A DNA stretch of 64,000 nt, taken from positions 6,557,540 to 6,621,539 of the forward strand of contig NC_135569.1 in assembly GCF_964340395.1 (NCBI RefSeq), in the 5' to 3' direction. Below, piece by piece: positions 48,788 to 61,289 of the stretch (the stretch's first letter is position 1; each line of letters opens with the position of its first letter). The position numbers were made by a program, and so were the translations under genes. The stretch comes from Glandiceps talaboti (lineage: Eukaryota > Hemichordata > Enteropneusta > Spengelidae). Below the pieces are notes generated by a model. It was not told where the DNA came from. It did no database searches and worked only from the letters and a program-made list of their open reading frames with translations.

Positions 48788-51700
48788 GTATGTGTATGTA
48801 TATCACCTTTGTCTGTATGTGTATGTGTATGTGTGTGTGCATATGTATCACCTTTTTCTCAGTCTCAGTCTGTATCAAATATCTCTGTCTAGATTGCACT
48901 GTAAATGAAAATGACAGTCAAGCAAAACTGGAGAAACATACAAGAGGACATGGTGATGACAGTGCGGCGATAGTACTGTTTGATGATTTACCAGGTGAAC
49001 GAAATGAAGGAAGACAAATGACAGCAGATAATAGTGTCGGTACATCACTGGCTGATTCACATACATCTCAAAAGAGAAAACTGGAGGATGAAAATCATAC
49101 TGAGCAAGAATGTAAGAAAACTGCAAAAGGTATGAGTACAAATATACTTGCTATTCTACCCCCGGGGGCGGTACCAGTGGCCAACTCTGGTAGGGGTGTG
49201 TGGCCTGTGCTGGAAACCCCAGGCCCCATTTTAGACCCACTTTGACCAAGAATCAAGACCCCATTTTAGACCGTTACAGGTTTCTAAAAGATGAAAGTTT
49301 AGACCTAACTACATTTTCCTTAGGAGGCAACATTTTGGCGCAATTAATGGCAATTACGATTTGGTAAGGACAGGGGACCCCATTTTAGACCAAAAGGGCT
49401 AGAAAATGCACCCCAAAGGGCAGCACATATACATATACTCATATAAGAGGAGTAGCCCCCCCCGCCCCTCCCCCCCCCCTTTAGGCTATTCTGTACTCTA
49501 AAGCAGAGTTATAAATACTAAAAATATGTTTGTTTTTCATTGTCATGATTTGTATTCTGTTGTCTTTTATTTTGTATTTATTTGTCTTCACTATCTTTTA
49601 CTTTTTTTTGGTTGGCAACCATAAAACAGCTGCTGTAGCTGGTTTTGTGTTGAATAAACAAACAAACAAATAAATACATAAATAGATAAAGGTGACTGAA
49701 GGTTGCCACTGAGGGTGCTGCACTTAGACAGAGGTATTCATTTTTACTTCCTTTCGTGTATTAATAATTTAATAACATTTTTATTGGGCTTATTACAAAA
49801 TACAACTCTTTTCATGAATAAAAATTTTACATTTTGTATTCAGAAACTATTTTTTGTATTTCTTCCAAAAGAGTTGCATGGGCATGGGGCTCCTCAATGT
49901 TTATGTGTAGACCCATGAATTAAATAGATTGTTGATGTTCTTACTAATTTCCGATTTTTATGATTTCACTCCAACAGGCTGTACGTTTTTGAAGGGCTAT
50001 GTTGCAAAAAGGAAAGGAGAACGAGAAGAAATGCAGGATGCACATGTCATGATTAATAATATGACTCCTGATTTTCACAATTTATCATCTACCATGTAAG
50101 CATACTCATTAGATGTGTGTCATTTCATGTACGTTAGTCTTCACGACACGAAAAGTCCAATTTACCCACCTTTACCCAGTTAAGGTTGCATAATGCGTGT
50201 GAATATTAGAACTTTTCACATGTATAACCATTAATCACATGCAGTTGTTGTTCTGTTCCATAACATTCAGATGTGTTCAGGTGTTTACCTAATATGTCTT
50301 GCCTTTGAATACCTTGAAAAAGAATTTTTATTCGAAACGTCGGATTACATATATTTATTCAAACTGTCTCACAAATTCCTTATGCATTTCTAAGTTGCAT
50401 AATGTATGTACAGTATGTTACCCAAATTTATTTCCATACGAAAAAACTTCATAATTTGTTCATATCATAAAATAAACCCAATGCAGAAAAAATATGTTCA
50501 TAGTATAGTTTTTTGATCAGCATAGTTGTGTAATAACATTGGGGTCTTTGATTCCACAGATCTAACATAGCATATTATGCTGTTTTTGATGGCCATGGAG
50601 GTGCCAGAGCATCGACATCTGCAGCAGAAAATCTCCATCATATACTTATTTCTAAATTCCCGAAAGGTGAAGTCATCAACAGAGATAGGGAAATAAAAAA
50701 GTGCTTTATTGAAACTTTTAAGAAAACAGATGAACAATTTCTCAAAGAAGCCACACTTAGGTAAGTGATATGTATTTCAGAGTGTAATGTACTTTTTTTT
50801 GTGTTCAAATAATTTCATTTCAGTCCTAGATACGACCAATATTTTGAAGACTGGCAGCCATCTTCATCTCGGAATGAGGCCATGACCCCATGACCCCAAA
50901 GAATGCCTGTCATTTGAGAGTGACTATAGTACTTACATTAGCTGATTGATAATTAAACAGATTGTGGTGAATATGATGATATGATGTCATCATCATAAGT
51001 TTTCCCATAACCCCTTGCAGGAAATTCCAAACATGGCTATGGACATGTCAAGTGCAGTAGAGCTTCTTTTCAAAATTGAATATGTTACTAATGGTTGTTA
51101 TTTTCAATCAACCCGAAGTCACATTTAAGTTGATAGCAGTAATCAATACAAGTGTACTAAAGACAGAAATAAGTCTGGACTTTTCCTTTAAGTTGATAGC
51201 AGTAATCAATACAAGTGTACTAAAGGCAGAAATAAGTCTGACTGGACTTTTCCTTTAAGTTGATAGCAGTAATCAATACAAGTATACTAAAAGTAGAAAG
51301 AAGTCTGACTGGACTTTTCCTTTAAGTTGCGATAGCAGTAATCAATACAAGTGTACTAAAGACAGAAAGAAGTCTGGACTTTTCCTTTAAGTTGATAGTA
51401 GTAATCAATACAAGTGTACTAAAGACAGAAATAAGTCTGACTGGACTTTTCCTTTAAGTTGATAGCAGTAATCAATACAAGTGTACTAAAGGTAGAGATG
51501 AGTGTGACTGAATTAATCACTGACAAACTTTGAAGAATAACATCCTTTCTGAACATTAGTACAATGACATAGCCATGAAAGTCGTGAATGTTACATTCTA
51601 TATTGATGTTATTTTTTATTTTGTCCAGTAAACCTGCCTGGAAGGATGGTTCCACAGCTGTATGTTTACTAGCAGTTGATGATGTCCTTTATATTGCCAA

Positions 51701-54700
51701 TCTCGGGGATAGTAAGGTTACAAAATTATTCAATTCTACTCCTGACTGCTTGCACTCATGACTAGATTCAGTTTTAGATGACACCATTCTGATCACTAAC
51801 ATCTCCAGAACACAGCATATACTGAAAAAAGTTTGTTTTATAAATCAGGATTTTAAGAATAATATTGGATATTTTGATAAATTGCTCCCACCAGTGAACA
51901 ATAATCTTATAGTCCTGAACTTCATTTATCTTAAAGTGAAATGTGCTGCGGAAATAAAATCTTTAAACTTTTTTGCTGTTACTTTGTTCAAGAAAACTTC
52001 AACCTCAGTTACAATCAATGAAAAAAATCTGGGGTCACCGTATAAAGTTTTGAAATAGAGGTCAAAATGATATCAAAATTTAGTCATTTTATAATCCAAT
52101 ATGGCCACCATCCAATATGGCCACCATCCAATATGGCCACCGAATACTGTGTTAACTCTGAGAAAATAAAAGAATGATGATTTTCTTGAAAACAAGCTGA
52201 TCATGATGATCCCCAAAGTGTCTTTGATTACTTCAAAAGGACCAAGAACAAGCTCTCATATGACAAGGTTTGGAGAGAATTGAAGAACTTTAATTTTCTG
52301 GGAAATTTGTCCCCAAGGGGCACTCTACCTTAAAGTCAAAGAATCATTCTGTGTTTGTGTAAGTTTCATAGAAGTTGAAAGAGACTAGTAGGGGGGTATA
52401 TCTGTAGAGAGACCCATCAGGGGTTAATCTTGTCTTTCCTAACTTGTAATTTATAGTTATGTACAAACAAATACCAACTGGGGAGAAAGATGATTAAATT
52501 TGCAATATATATACCATGAATATAAGAACCAAGTAGTGGTAAGGTAAGGTGATTGTGTAATTTGTGATATGATACATTGCTAATTCTAATCTATAATGGC
52601 TTTAGGCCTTTTTATGCAGGTATAATGAAGACAGTAAGAAGGAAATTGCCATTCCACTTACAAAAGATCACACACCGACCCAGTATGAAGAAAGACAGAG
52701 AATACAGAAGGCAGGAGGAACTGTCAGGTAAGCATTGATAGGGGGTGTTGAGTCAAGTGCAGTCTGCAGTAGGGCTTCTTTACAACATTCCAATTTTAAT
52801 AAGTTACTGAGTTGCTATTTGTCACCCAAAATTATATGCAAACAGTAACTAAGGGGGAATGCCACTAGGTATTTTCATAAACTTTGGGTTCTGGAGAGTC
52901 ATTTCATGATTTCACATCATATAAATTTTGCTATTCTTTACAAATATTGTTCTAGCAGTTCTACAATGTTGCTTCAAGGGTCTTAGCAGACATGAATATG
53001 TATTAGATGAACAATGCATATTCGTGACTTCCTATCAGAAAGTAATAAGCATTAGAAGTCATGTGTACTGGAGACAGAAATAAGCCTGATTGGACTTTTC
53101 CCGCAAGGATTGTGTATGTTTTGTTTTTACCACGGTTTGCCAAGTAGTATTAACACTTTACTGGGGGACATATATACATAGCAGCACACACACACACAGT
53201 CAGGTACTAAGATAAACACAGATGTAGATGTTGAGTAAAGCTGTATGACGTCATCAAAACTTCACTTGCTCTGTGTATGTCTTAATATCTAACTGTGTGT
53301 GTGCTGCTATTGTGTCACTAAGTGGGGGATGTACTGGTCAGCTTTGATAAAGATCTCATAGCCAGTTACTTCTAATGTTGTCTCGCTCGTAAAAAATATG
53401 TATGTGTCTCAGCTATATTGCGAACTGTTGTATTTTGCAGGGAAGGAAGGGTGATGGGTATATTAGAAGTATCTCGATCAATTGGAGATGGTAGATTTAA
53501 ACACTGTGGTATCACATGTCAACCAGATATCAAGAGATGTCAACTGACAAACAATGACAGGTACGACTCTGGTAATCGCCCATTATACAATGCTAACCGG
53601 AAGTGGAGAATATAGCACCCTCTAGTGTTGAATACTGGTGTGGGGGAATAACATACACTATGGCATACCAAACACTGCATGTCCCTTGCAAGTTGATGTT
53701 CCAGTAAATCATAATGGTTGGGAACACAAGTTTACCCATCAATATTACTTAAGTATTGTATAGCCCTGGTTTGGTTTTAATATATATATATACTAAAATG
53801 TAAATTCCAGTGTCCGATTGTGTATTTATTTAAGGAGAGATATGGGCAATGGGCTTCTGTTTTCTAAGTTAGACACAAAATAACACTATTGTGGTAGATT
53901 ACACAAGTGGGAGTTACAGATTCTTTTGTTGTTGGAATCTAATCAGGCTGTGATCAAAATAGTGTAAACATTGGAAATCACAAAACAGTACACTACAAGT
54001 TTATGGAACTAGCTTTCTGAGAGCCGCTCTACTGAGACTATAATTAAACCAACATCCATTCGATACGTTATCACTGTTGTATCAACATATTACGACAGTA
54101 ATAGTTTGCGTCTAGTTTAGTAAACCGAAGCCTCGATTATGATAACTTTCAATGTGTATTTCTTGTTCAATTATATGGAACGTACTGCATAGACCATAAC
54201 TATTACACATCTTGAAATCATGCTACCACCTAGTGGTCAGCTGTCACTAACGAAATATGTTTATTATCAAAAGTTTCTGTGTAAATTTAAGACCTTTTGT
54301 AATTCCTTGAGAAATCAAAGGTACATAAACTTTTTTTTTTTTTTTTAATTTAATTAGATTGAGAGTATATTCATTTTGTATATCTTACAGGTTCATTCTT
54401 GTAGCATGTGATGGTTTATGGAAAGCCTTTAAATCAGACGAGGCTATACAATTTATACGTGATATAACACAGGTTAGTATATGAAATAGGACTGTCATCT
54501 CATTCGTACTAACACACCTCAGGGTTCGGATTATAAAACGTAACCAGTTACTAGGGGCACACACAAAACTCTGTTGCTAAGGAGACGTTTATATAATTTA
54601 CAAAAAATTATTTACATAATCTTTTCCCCTTTTTCCGGTTCAGTGAACACTACATTGTGTACATTTCATGATATTAGACACATTGTGATTACTGGGGGTC

Positions 54701-55091
54701 CAGTGAACACTGCAATGTGTATTGTGTACATTTCACAGTAATTACTGGTAGTTAAGAAAATCTAAAACCAGCTCCTAGGTATGATTTCAACCTCTAATAA
54801 ACAGTTACAATATCATATTTAGGGTAGTGTTAACAGTTTCCAGTAGTATAGTCATTTTTACTTTCTGGCAAAAAATCATCCAGCTGCAACTATGGCAGCC
54901 GTAAAGTAATTTTTTCAGAATATTGAAACTATTTTTTCTCACAGGGTGATTCATTGAAGATTGAAGATACAGACAGTAAAAGTTCCATGGATATCAAGTA
55001 TGACACAGCCTGTGCAAGACTGGCAAGTGAAGCAGTCCGAAGAGGAAGTGCAGATAACGTTACTGTTATGTTGATTCACATACAGAAATAA
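48160..55091 (+). CDS. ILKAP: PP2C-family phosphatase ILKAP, complete, 9 exons
   Basis: Exons 48160-48190, 48893-49129, 49978-50095, 50560-50760, 51629-51716, 52606-52727, 53441-53560, 54391-54472 and 54945-55091 join to 381 residues, close to the vertebrate protein. All introns are GT-AG. The N-terminus is acidic and divergent but keeps the LFDDLP motif of ILKAP. The PP2C domain starts at about 93 and has REEMQDAH (105-112), metal-binding DGHGG (139-143), WKDGST (200-205), NLGDS (220-224), EVSRSIGDG (275-283), ACDGLW (311-316) and GSADNVTV (367-374), so the Mg/Mn ligands are all present. The family dephosphorylates Ser/Thr and ILKAP dampens integrin-linked kinase signalling; the nuclear or cytosolic site is not visible here. 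The stop codon lies inside the first unit of a minisatellite. Confidence 0.97.
48667..48840. repeat. (TGTC)n and (TATG)n in ILKAP intron 1
   Basis: Two TGTC arrays (48667-48698 and 48747-48787) are separated by TATGTC/TATGTG-type tracts. A roughly 65-bp unit containing GTATATCACCTTTGTCTG appears to be duplicated. Confidence 0.85.
49155..49445 (+). repeat. element with repeated CCCCATTTTAGACC
   Basis: A GC-rich insert in ILKAP intron 2 in which GACCCCATTTTAGACC or a close form appears three times, with GC-rich edges. The tone differs sharply from the AT-rich intron around it and suggests an inserted element; no inverted termini seen. Confidence 0.5.
51127..51505 (+). repeat. 60-bp minisatellite in ILKAP intron 4
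   Basis: Six copies of a unit containing AAGTTGATAGCAGTAATCAA and CTGGACTTTTCCTTT, with only a few substitutions and small indels between copies. A stray piece of the unit is at about 53066-53100. Confidence 0.92.
52094..52141 (+). repeat. 16-bp unit, three perfect copies
   Basis: ATCCAATATGGCCACC is repeated three times without change in ILKAP intron 5. Confidence 0.95.
52855..53070 (+). mobile_element. dispersed element with palindromic end, copy B
   Basis: Lies in ILKAP intron 6 and opens with GAATGCCACTAGG and CATTTCATGATTTCACATCA. It ends in ATTAGATGAACAATGCATAT...AGAAGTCATG, a decayed version of the palindrome in copies A and C. Confidence 0.7.
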
Positions 55092-55620
55092 CATGTAGTT
55101 ATGTGTTATTCCCAAAACATACATATACAGAAATAACATGTAGTTATGTGTTATTACTAAGGCATTCACATACAGAAATAACACATAGTTATGTGTTGTT
55201 ACCAAAACATACATTACACAGAAATAACATGTAGTTATGTGTTATTACTATTAGACATTCACATACAGAAATAACATAGTTATGTGTTATTACCAAAACA
55301 TTCATATACAGAAATAACATGAAGTTATGTGTTATTCCCAAAACATACATTATACAGAAATAACATGTAGTTATGTGTTATCACTAAGGCATTCACATAC
55401 AGAAATAACACATAATTATATGTTATCACCAAAACATTCATATACTGAGAAGTAACATGTAGTTATGTGTCATTACCAAAACATACATATACAGAAATAA
55501 CATATAGTTATGTGTTATCACCAAAACATTCATATACAGAAATAACACATAGTTACGTGTTATCACCAAAACATTCATATACAGAAATAAAAAATAGTTA
55601 AGTTATTCCCACAACATTCA
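55077..55620 (+). repeat. 45-bp minisatellite that includes the ILKAP stop codon
   Basis: About 12 copies of a unit of the form CATATACAGAAATAACATG TAGTTATGTGTTATTACCAAAACAT (written in two parts). The first copy overlaps the last five codons and TAA of ILKAP (55077-55091). Each unit can fold through ATAACA and TGTTAT. The last copy has mutated to AATAAA at 55586-55591, a possible polyadenylation signal. Confidence 0.93.
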
Positions 55621-55885
55621 ATGTTTCTCAACAGTAAATAAGGTTTATTCTACTAACTCATTATATTTTCGTACAAGTTTTGCTCAGTTCTGTACTGCCA
55701 ATTTGTCTGTGTTTTCTTATCTAAAAGTGAAAGTGAGAATATGATTTTTGGTGTGGGAAGAAGTTTTTTTGCATTGATTGAACTCCTGACTTTGATTCTA
55801 AAGAGTTCAGCTATACTGTCTATCATTCGATTGTCATGTGCTTCGGTGATTTAAGAAGGCCATTTCACACATCATTCTAGTCTTG

Positions 55886-55978
55886 CTGCTAGACGTTCGG
55901 GCATTCTTTCGATACTATAAGCGAACGAAGTTCGGTCGTGTGTCGTATTGTATCGGAAGAACATCCGAGGTCTAGCAG
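55886..55978. mobile_element. 93-bp foldback element
   Basis: Outer arms CTGCTAGAC and GTCTAGCAG are perfect complements. Inner arms TTCGGGCATTCTTTCGATAC and GTATCGGAAGAACATCCGAG pair with a few mismatches, around a loop that itself contains GAACGAAGTTC. Confidence 0.85.
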
Positions 55979-57480
55979 ATAGACTAACATCATTCAAGTG
56001 TGTCCAGCAAAGTCTATCACCTTTTGTTCTTTTACAATAACATGAGAATGTTGGTAAATGAACTTTCCATGATAATATATTTCCTGTAAATACAGTAAAT
56101 CTAGATATTATCACCACAAGAACATATTGCATTTTTGCAGTCTACATTTAGTTCTAATAGACTAATTTTTACTAACTACCAGACTGGTACATTGTGTTCT
56201 TGTACAGGAAGGCATGGGCATTTAGTCACAACTTATTTTTGAGTTTTTATCGTCCAATGAAAGAAATGAAAATAAGTTTTTAGTCCAGGTTTGCAGTATC
56301 AGAAACACTTACAAGTTATAGACATTCGTTATGCTGGGACACTTTTGTGTTCACGTGGTTTTGTGTACATGGATTGCTTTAGTCTGGATACCAACGTGGT
56401 TTCTAACTAAACCATGTCTGGTCAAAGTCCCTCAATCAGCACTAAAAGTTGTTCATCCAATCAGTGAACGCCAACTGCTATAGTGACATAAACAGTATAT
56501 AAGTAGCATCGTGATGACCTGATGAATATACCATATTTGGACATTACATAACTGCCCTAATAAACACTAACTTTATGAGGGACTGTGTTATTGGTTAGAA
56601 TTTTGTGATTGATTAACGAAGACATGATGTTAATGACTGTGTGGGTGGCTGTGGATGAATTTTAAATTGCATCTCATGCATCTCAGGACTTCTAGAGTAA
56701 TGACTTTGATTATACTGGAAGTGGCAGTGTAAATCATAAAGATACCATATAGGAACTAGACTAGGATTGCTTCAATACTATTTGCATATGTATGCAATAA
56801 TGTTTGAGGTATTGCACTGCCATGCCGATATAAAAGAATGTGTGCGCCCTGATGCAAGTGAGCACTGGTACATATATAGTAATTTTGGTAATCTTCATGC
56901 AACTTTTGATTATTTCTTTTGGTGAATAACCATTTTGCAGGTATTTTTTATCAATGTTTATGTCAATATATATCATTACAAGCTGTTAGTTTGTGGAAAA
57001 TTTTGGACCGTTATCTCACAATTCGAAATAACATTGAAATTTTTTTAATTTGTTCACTCTTTCAAACACACCAAATGGGATTTTTTGTCACTGACAAGTA
57101 AAAACAATATGTTTTAACACTTCAACAGTTTTCTGTAAATTTATTTTTATTTTTCAAAGACAAAAAGACTTTGATATGCAAAATGGATTGTAGTTACTGT
57201 GGTTTGAAAGTAGATTGTTGACAGTCGTTCGTGCCTTTTTGCTGCATTTTACCTAAAACTAAAGTCGTCGCCTCACTTCAATCCAGAGCAATACTATAAC
57301 CGTGTATACTATAATACTAGTACTGTAACAGCAAGTGCCGGAGGCATGAGCCTTACAGTTCCTATCAGAACGCATTAGTATCCAGTGCTATGGAGTGAGG
57401 TGATGACATTGTCGATGATTTAGATGAAACATAGCAAAAAATAGGCATGAACGACTGTCGACAGACTAGTTTGAAAGTGG

Positions 57481-57538
57481 TGTATGTATGTGTGTGTGTG
57501 TGTGTGTATGTGTGTATGTATGTATGTAAGTATGTATG

Positions 57539-57569
<31 letters not shown>

Positions 57570-57655
57570 GTATGTATGTGTGTATGTATGTATGTATGTA
57601 TGTATGTATGTATGTATGTATGTATGTATGTATGTATGTATGTATGTATGTATGT
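57481..57655. repeat. (GT)n/(TATG)n array
   Basis: A short GT run passes into about 40 TATG units with a few TAAG and TGTG variants, followed by a purine-rich stretch. Confidence 0.95.
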
Positions 57656-58220
57656 ACACGGAAAAGAAGAAGAGGAAAACAAAAAAGGAGATGGAGAGAT
57701 GAAATAACCACATACATGAATACGGCAACATGGAGTAGAAAGGCAAGAGACAGATGAGAATGGAAATTGCTGGAGAACTTCACCTAACATTGGATGAAGA
57801 TAGCCTTAACTAACTATTAACAGATACAATACATTTTCATCAGTAACTGACCAATTTTTAGTGAATATATCTTTTCTTATTTCATGAAAAAAGCGTTCTA
57901 GTTGCAGCTAGTGTAGAAGACCTATAAATATAACTATGTCAGTCTTACCTTTGCGTTTGCTATTATTACTTGTAACTACAACACCAGACTCTATCTCAGA
58001 CACGCTGCCAATCTCTCCGTATTTGTCACCAGGCTGCACTGGGTTCTGCAGGTACATTCTACCAGACAAAAACATAAACATATTTAGAGACTTGCAAACG
58101 AAAAAACTGGGTCTGAATACAATCGTATTATGGGATTTTGGTTTAAAATACTCAACAGCTATTTGAATTGTGGCATCATTACTTTATGCAAACAAGTTCC
58201 TTTGTTGTTGTTTATATAAA

Positions 58221-58345
58221 CCAATAGGAATGACAGGATTTAAATATCCATTATTATGCAAATTATCACATGACAACATTTGAGTATCCATCATCATGCA
58301 AATTATATAAAATGACTATTTGAATACTCATTATCATGCAAATTG
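58221..58345 (+). repeat. 40-bp tandem repeat with ATGCAAAT octamers
   Basis: Three units, each with ATGCAAAT, at 58256-58263, 58296-58303 and 58336-58343, exactly 40 bp apart. The sequence between them (ATGACAACATTTGAGTATCC and variants) is also repeated. Confidence 0.85.
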
Positions 58346-58570
58346 TCATGTGCAAATGTTTCAAGTGCTATTGTTAGCATAGGATAAGCGCTGCATGAAA
58401 AGTGGCGAGGCAGCAAAAATAAAAAATAGATATATAATAAATTTATATATATTTGAAAAAATTATAATAATGAGGTAAAAAATAAAACAAAGACTATCAA
58501 ACATAACTCAGAACTTGAATTAACAACATTGAGTATTTTAATATAAAACATTTTTTTAAAATTATAATTA

Positions 58571-58873
58571 TAATTACTGAACCTTAGTCATGTATAGAAA
58601 TAGGTTTATATATGTATAGTTTATGATAATTGTTGATGCTACTAAAAACCTAACTACTCTTGTAAAACAAACCGAAACATGCTCCAACAAATTAGTTATC
58701 ATACTGCATTCTGGGTAATATAATTACTTAACCTTAGTTGTGTATAGAAATTGGTTGATATATGTGAAGTTTATGATAATTGTTGATGCTGCTAAAAACC
58801 TAACTACCCATGTAAAACAAACTGAAACATGCTCCAACACTAAATTAGCTATCATACTGCATTCTGGGTAATA
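58571..58873 (+). repeat. tandem duplication of about 150 bp
   Basis: 58571-58720 and 58721-58873 are clearly duplicate, sharing GTTTATGATAATTGTTGATG, ACATGCTCCAACA and ATACTGCATTCTGGGTAATA. The right copy abuts the ACK-like exon. Confidence 0.92.
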
Positions 58874-58993
58874 TGTTATAAACTGCACAGCTATATCACC
58901 ATGACCAGTATGGATAAAACTATGCTTTAATGGCCGACTGATATCCTTAGGTCCTAATGCTCCTGAAGATGATACCACCACATTCCGAGGAAA

Positions 58994-60040
58994 CTGACAA
59001 ATGCATTGTCTAACACAAATTTGGTGGTCTAAAACAGAAATCCAGTGGTCATTTGATACATGTCTGACACTAATGTGGTCGTCTAAAACAGAAATCCAGT
59101 GGTCATTTGATGTACGACCATGGATAATGCTGAACCCTGTAACCTACTGAATAGTGTTTGGGGTATGCAACTTACATTTCTTCGATGACAGTGATGACAT
59201 ACATCACCTTCTGATATTTTTTAGTTTGTCAAGTTCATCAAAATTATTCAGCACCTTCATTTCTGGTGGCTATGACTGTAATGTAATCAAACAAGATGAT
59301 AAACAATGAGAAATATACAATTTTCGTGTAAGTTTGCACCTGATGTTGAGAGTGAATATTTTCCAACCATGTACTTAGCCAGTTGTGAGTGAGTATACAT
59401 GTAGGTGAGTGAGTGAATGAACACGTGTGTGTGTGTGTATGCATGCATGCATGCATGCATGCATGTATGCATGTATGTATGTATGTATGTATGTATGTAT
59501 GTATGTATGTATGTATGTATGTATGTATGCATGCATGCATGCCTTTTGTTGTTGTTGTTGTTGTTGTTGTTGTGACTGATTTGAGTAGGCGGAGTACGCG
59601 CCAAAGGTCAACACAGACTGATGCATCGAACTACCAGCAATAACAAGATGCGTTATCGTCTGAGCATACCGCCATCTAGAGTGCAACTGTAACTATGAAT
59701 TTCTCACCTCAGCGAGGGTTAACAACCAGGGTTCAAATTGATCAACCAAGCTGATGAATATTTTTGGCTAATTAACATTTTGATCCTTTCCCTTTACCAC
59801 CGGAAGGGAGAACAAAAGATGTCAATGACAAATGCATAATAAATTATGGGGGTTCAATTATGGGTAGCGAATTTCTATGGATTATATAACAAAGCATAAC
59901 AAAAGCATAGGAAACTATTGTCTGTGACTAAAAGTAACATGCAAAATTTGTAGTGTGCGTATTGCCATTTTTGTTTAAATATGTTGTCAACTTTAAGTCT
60001 GGCTTCAAATTTACGAGTATTATCAAGGCTTTTCAGCAAC
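58994..60040. other. region between the ACK-like fragment and ITPA
   Basis: No gene recognised. It contains a 55-bp direct duplication (59008-59117, core GTCTAAAACAGAAATCCAGT), an array of TGCA/TATG units (about 59430-59550) ending in (GTT)n, and must hold the ITPA promoter. Confidence 0.6.
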
Positions 60041-61193
60041 ATGGCTACGAAACGCAACGATGTGGAATTGACTACACTCTTGTTCGTCACAGGAAATGAA
60101 CAGAAACTGACAGAGGTAATGTTTTATTGATCATGTCAGCTGTTTACATTGTGATATCAAAAGTTATAGCCGGCTGCCGGCACTTCTTGCCATAGGCTCT
60201 GCATGGAAGTACCGGCGGTTATACTTCCATAATCGCTGATATGCTACAAAAAATGATGATGTCCCAAAGTCGTCACAGAGCATAGGGTTACGGGTAGCTC
60301 TGGAATATGCGCTCCGTGGACTCCAACACGTCTCCACCAACCCGGGCCATCAACTCATCAGCAGTTGACAAAGCAAATGAGTCGGGGAGGGAGTCCTCGG
60401 AGCGCACATATGTATTTTCAGATCTAGATCACAGAAACCTCAATTGACTTTGTGAAATACTAGTATATCAAAGTGGCTATTTTGATCAGAAATGGGTGAA
60501 ATGAGTTCATTTTTTACTACATGGGCAAATAATGTGGAACAACAAACGACCAGTTCCTTGTTTGTAACTTGTAATTTAATTGTTTTGCAAAAATTAGTAA
60601 TTATAATATATGAATATGCATATTCATAGTGATGTAATTAATACATGTGTGTCCTTGAAAACGAGTCAATGAGCTCTCGTTGTAAAGAATATGGACAGTG
60701 GCACAGCACAGACCTACTACGTGGAACAATCTTTTTGTCGATCGTGTGGATTTTATGTTTTTTTCGTTTCATAACAAACAAGACCGCATTGCAGAGTTCT
60801 AATGCCAGGTTGAATGCACTACTTTTATCTTCTAGATCAAAACAGTTCTTGCTGGCAGGTTTAATGTTACATCGAAGAAAATCGACCGTGAGTATATCTT
60901 TTTACTACAACAAATTAAGTTGAGGTTGGAAAGTTCATTTTTGTCAACTTTACGCCGTCAATAATGATGACTTCCTGTGTGCATTTATTACAAACGATGC
61001 AAGAATTGAGCTGGGAATGATTTCGTTCAAAACTTTCTATCATGTGATCATGAGGTGGTGGTGGTGGTGGTGGTGGTGGTGGTGGTGGCCGTGGTGGTGG
61101 TCATATGGTGTCCATGGTGGTGGTGGTGGTGGTGGTGGTGGTGGTGGTGGTGGTGGTGGTGGTGGTGGTGGTGGTGGTGGTGGTGATGGCGAT

Positions 61194-61289
<96 letters not shown>

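Larger units (their letters stand above)
55621..57948. other. region downstream of ILKAP
   Basis: No gene recognised. It contains a foldback element (55886-55978), AATAAA on the plus strand at 56559-56564 that could serve ILKAP, and a (TATG)n array at about 57481-57655. Confidence 0.6.
57949..58993 (-). pseudogene. ACK/TNK2-like kinase fragment, two exons
   Basis: Minus-strand exon 58993-58900 reads FPRNVVVSSSGALGPKDISR then PLKHSFIHTGHG. This closely matches the segment just after the SH3 domain of ACK/TNK2 tyrosine kinases (FPRNVV, DIS-PL, SFIHTGHGD). A second exon-like block 58058-57949 (MYLQNPVQPGDKYGEIGSVS, then EIESGVV) fits the following YL-NP-x-x-P-x-D stretch and ends in a good donor (AAAG, GTAAGA). 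Exon phases do not join directly (phase 1 to phase 2), and the expected linking exon with WGFPDRID is not found between them. No kinase, SH3 or UBA exon is seen nearby. I read this as a truncated copy, but it could be part of a large gene whose kinase exons lie beyond the right edge. Confidence 0.6.

Noticed and set aside
57936-58166. Plus-strand frame with a leucine-rich start resembling a signal peptide
   Set aside because: It is the opposite strand of the ACK-like exon and has no other support.
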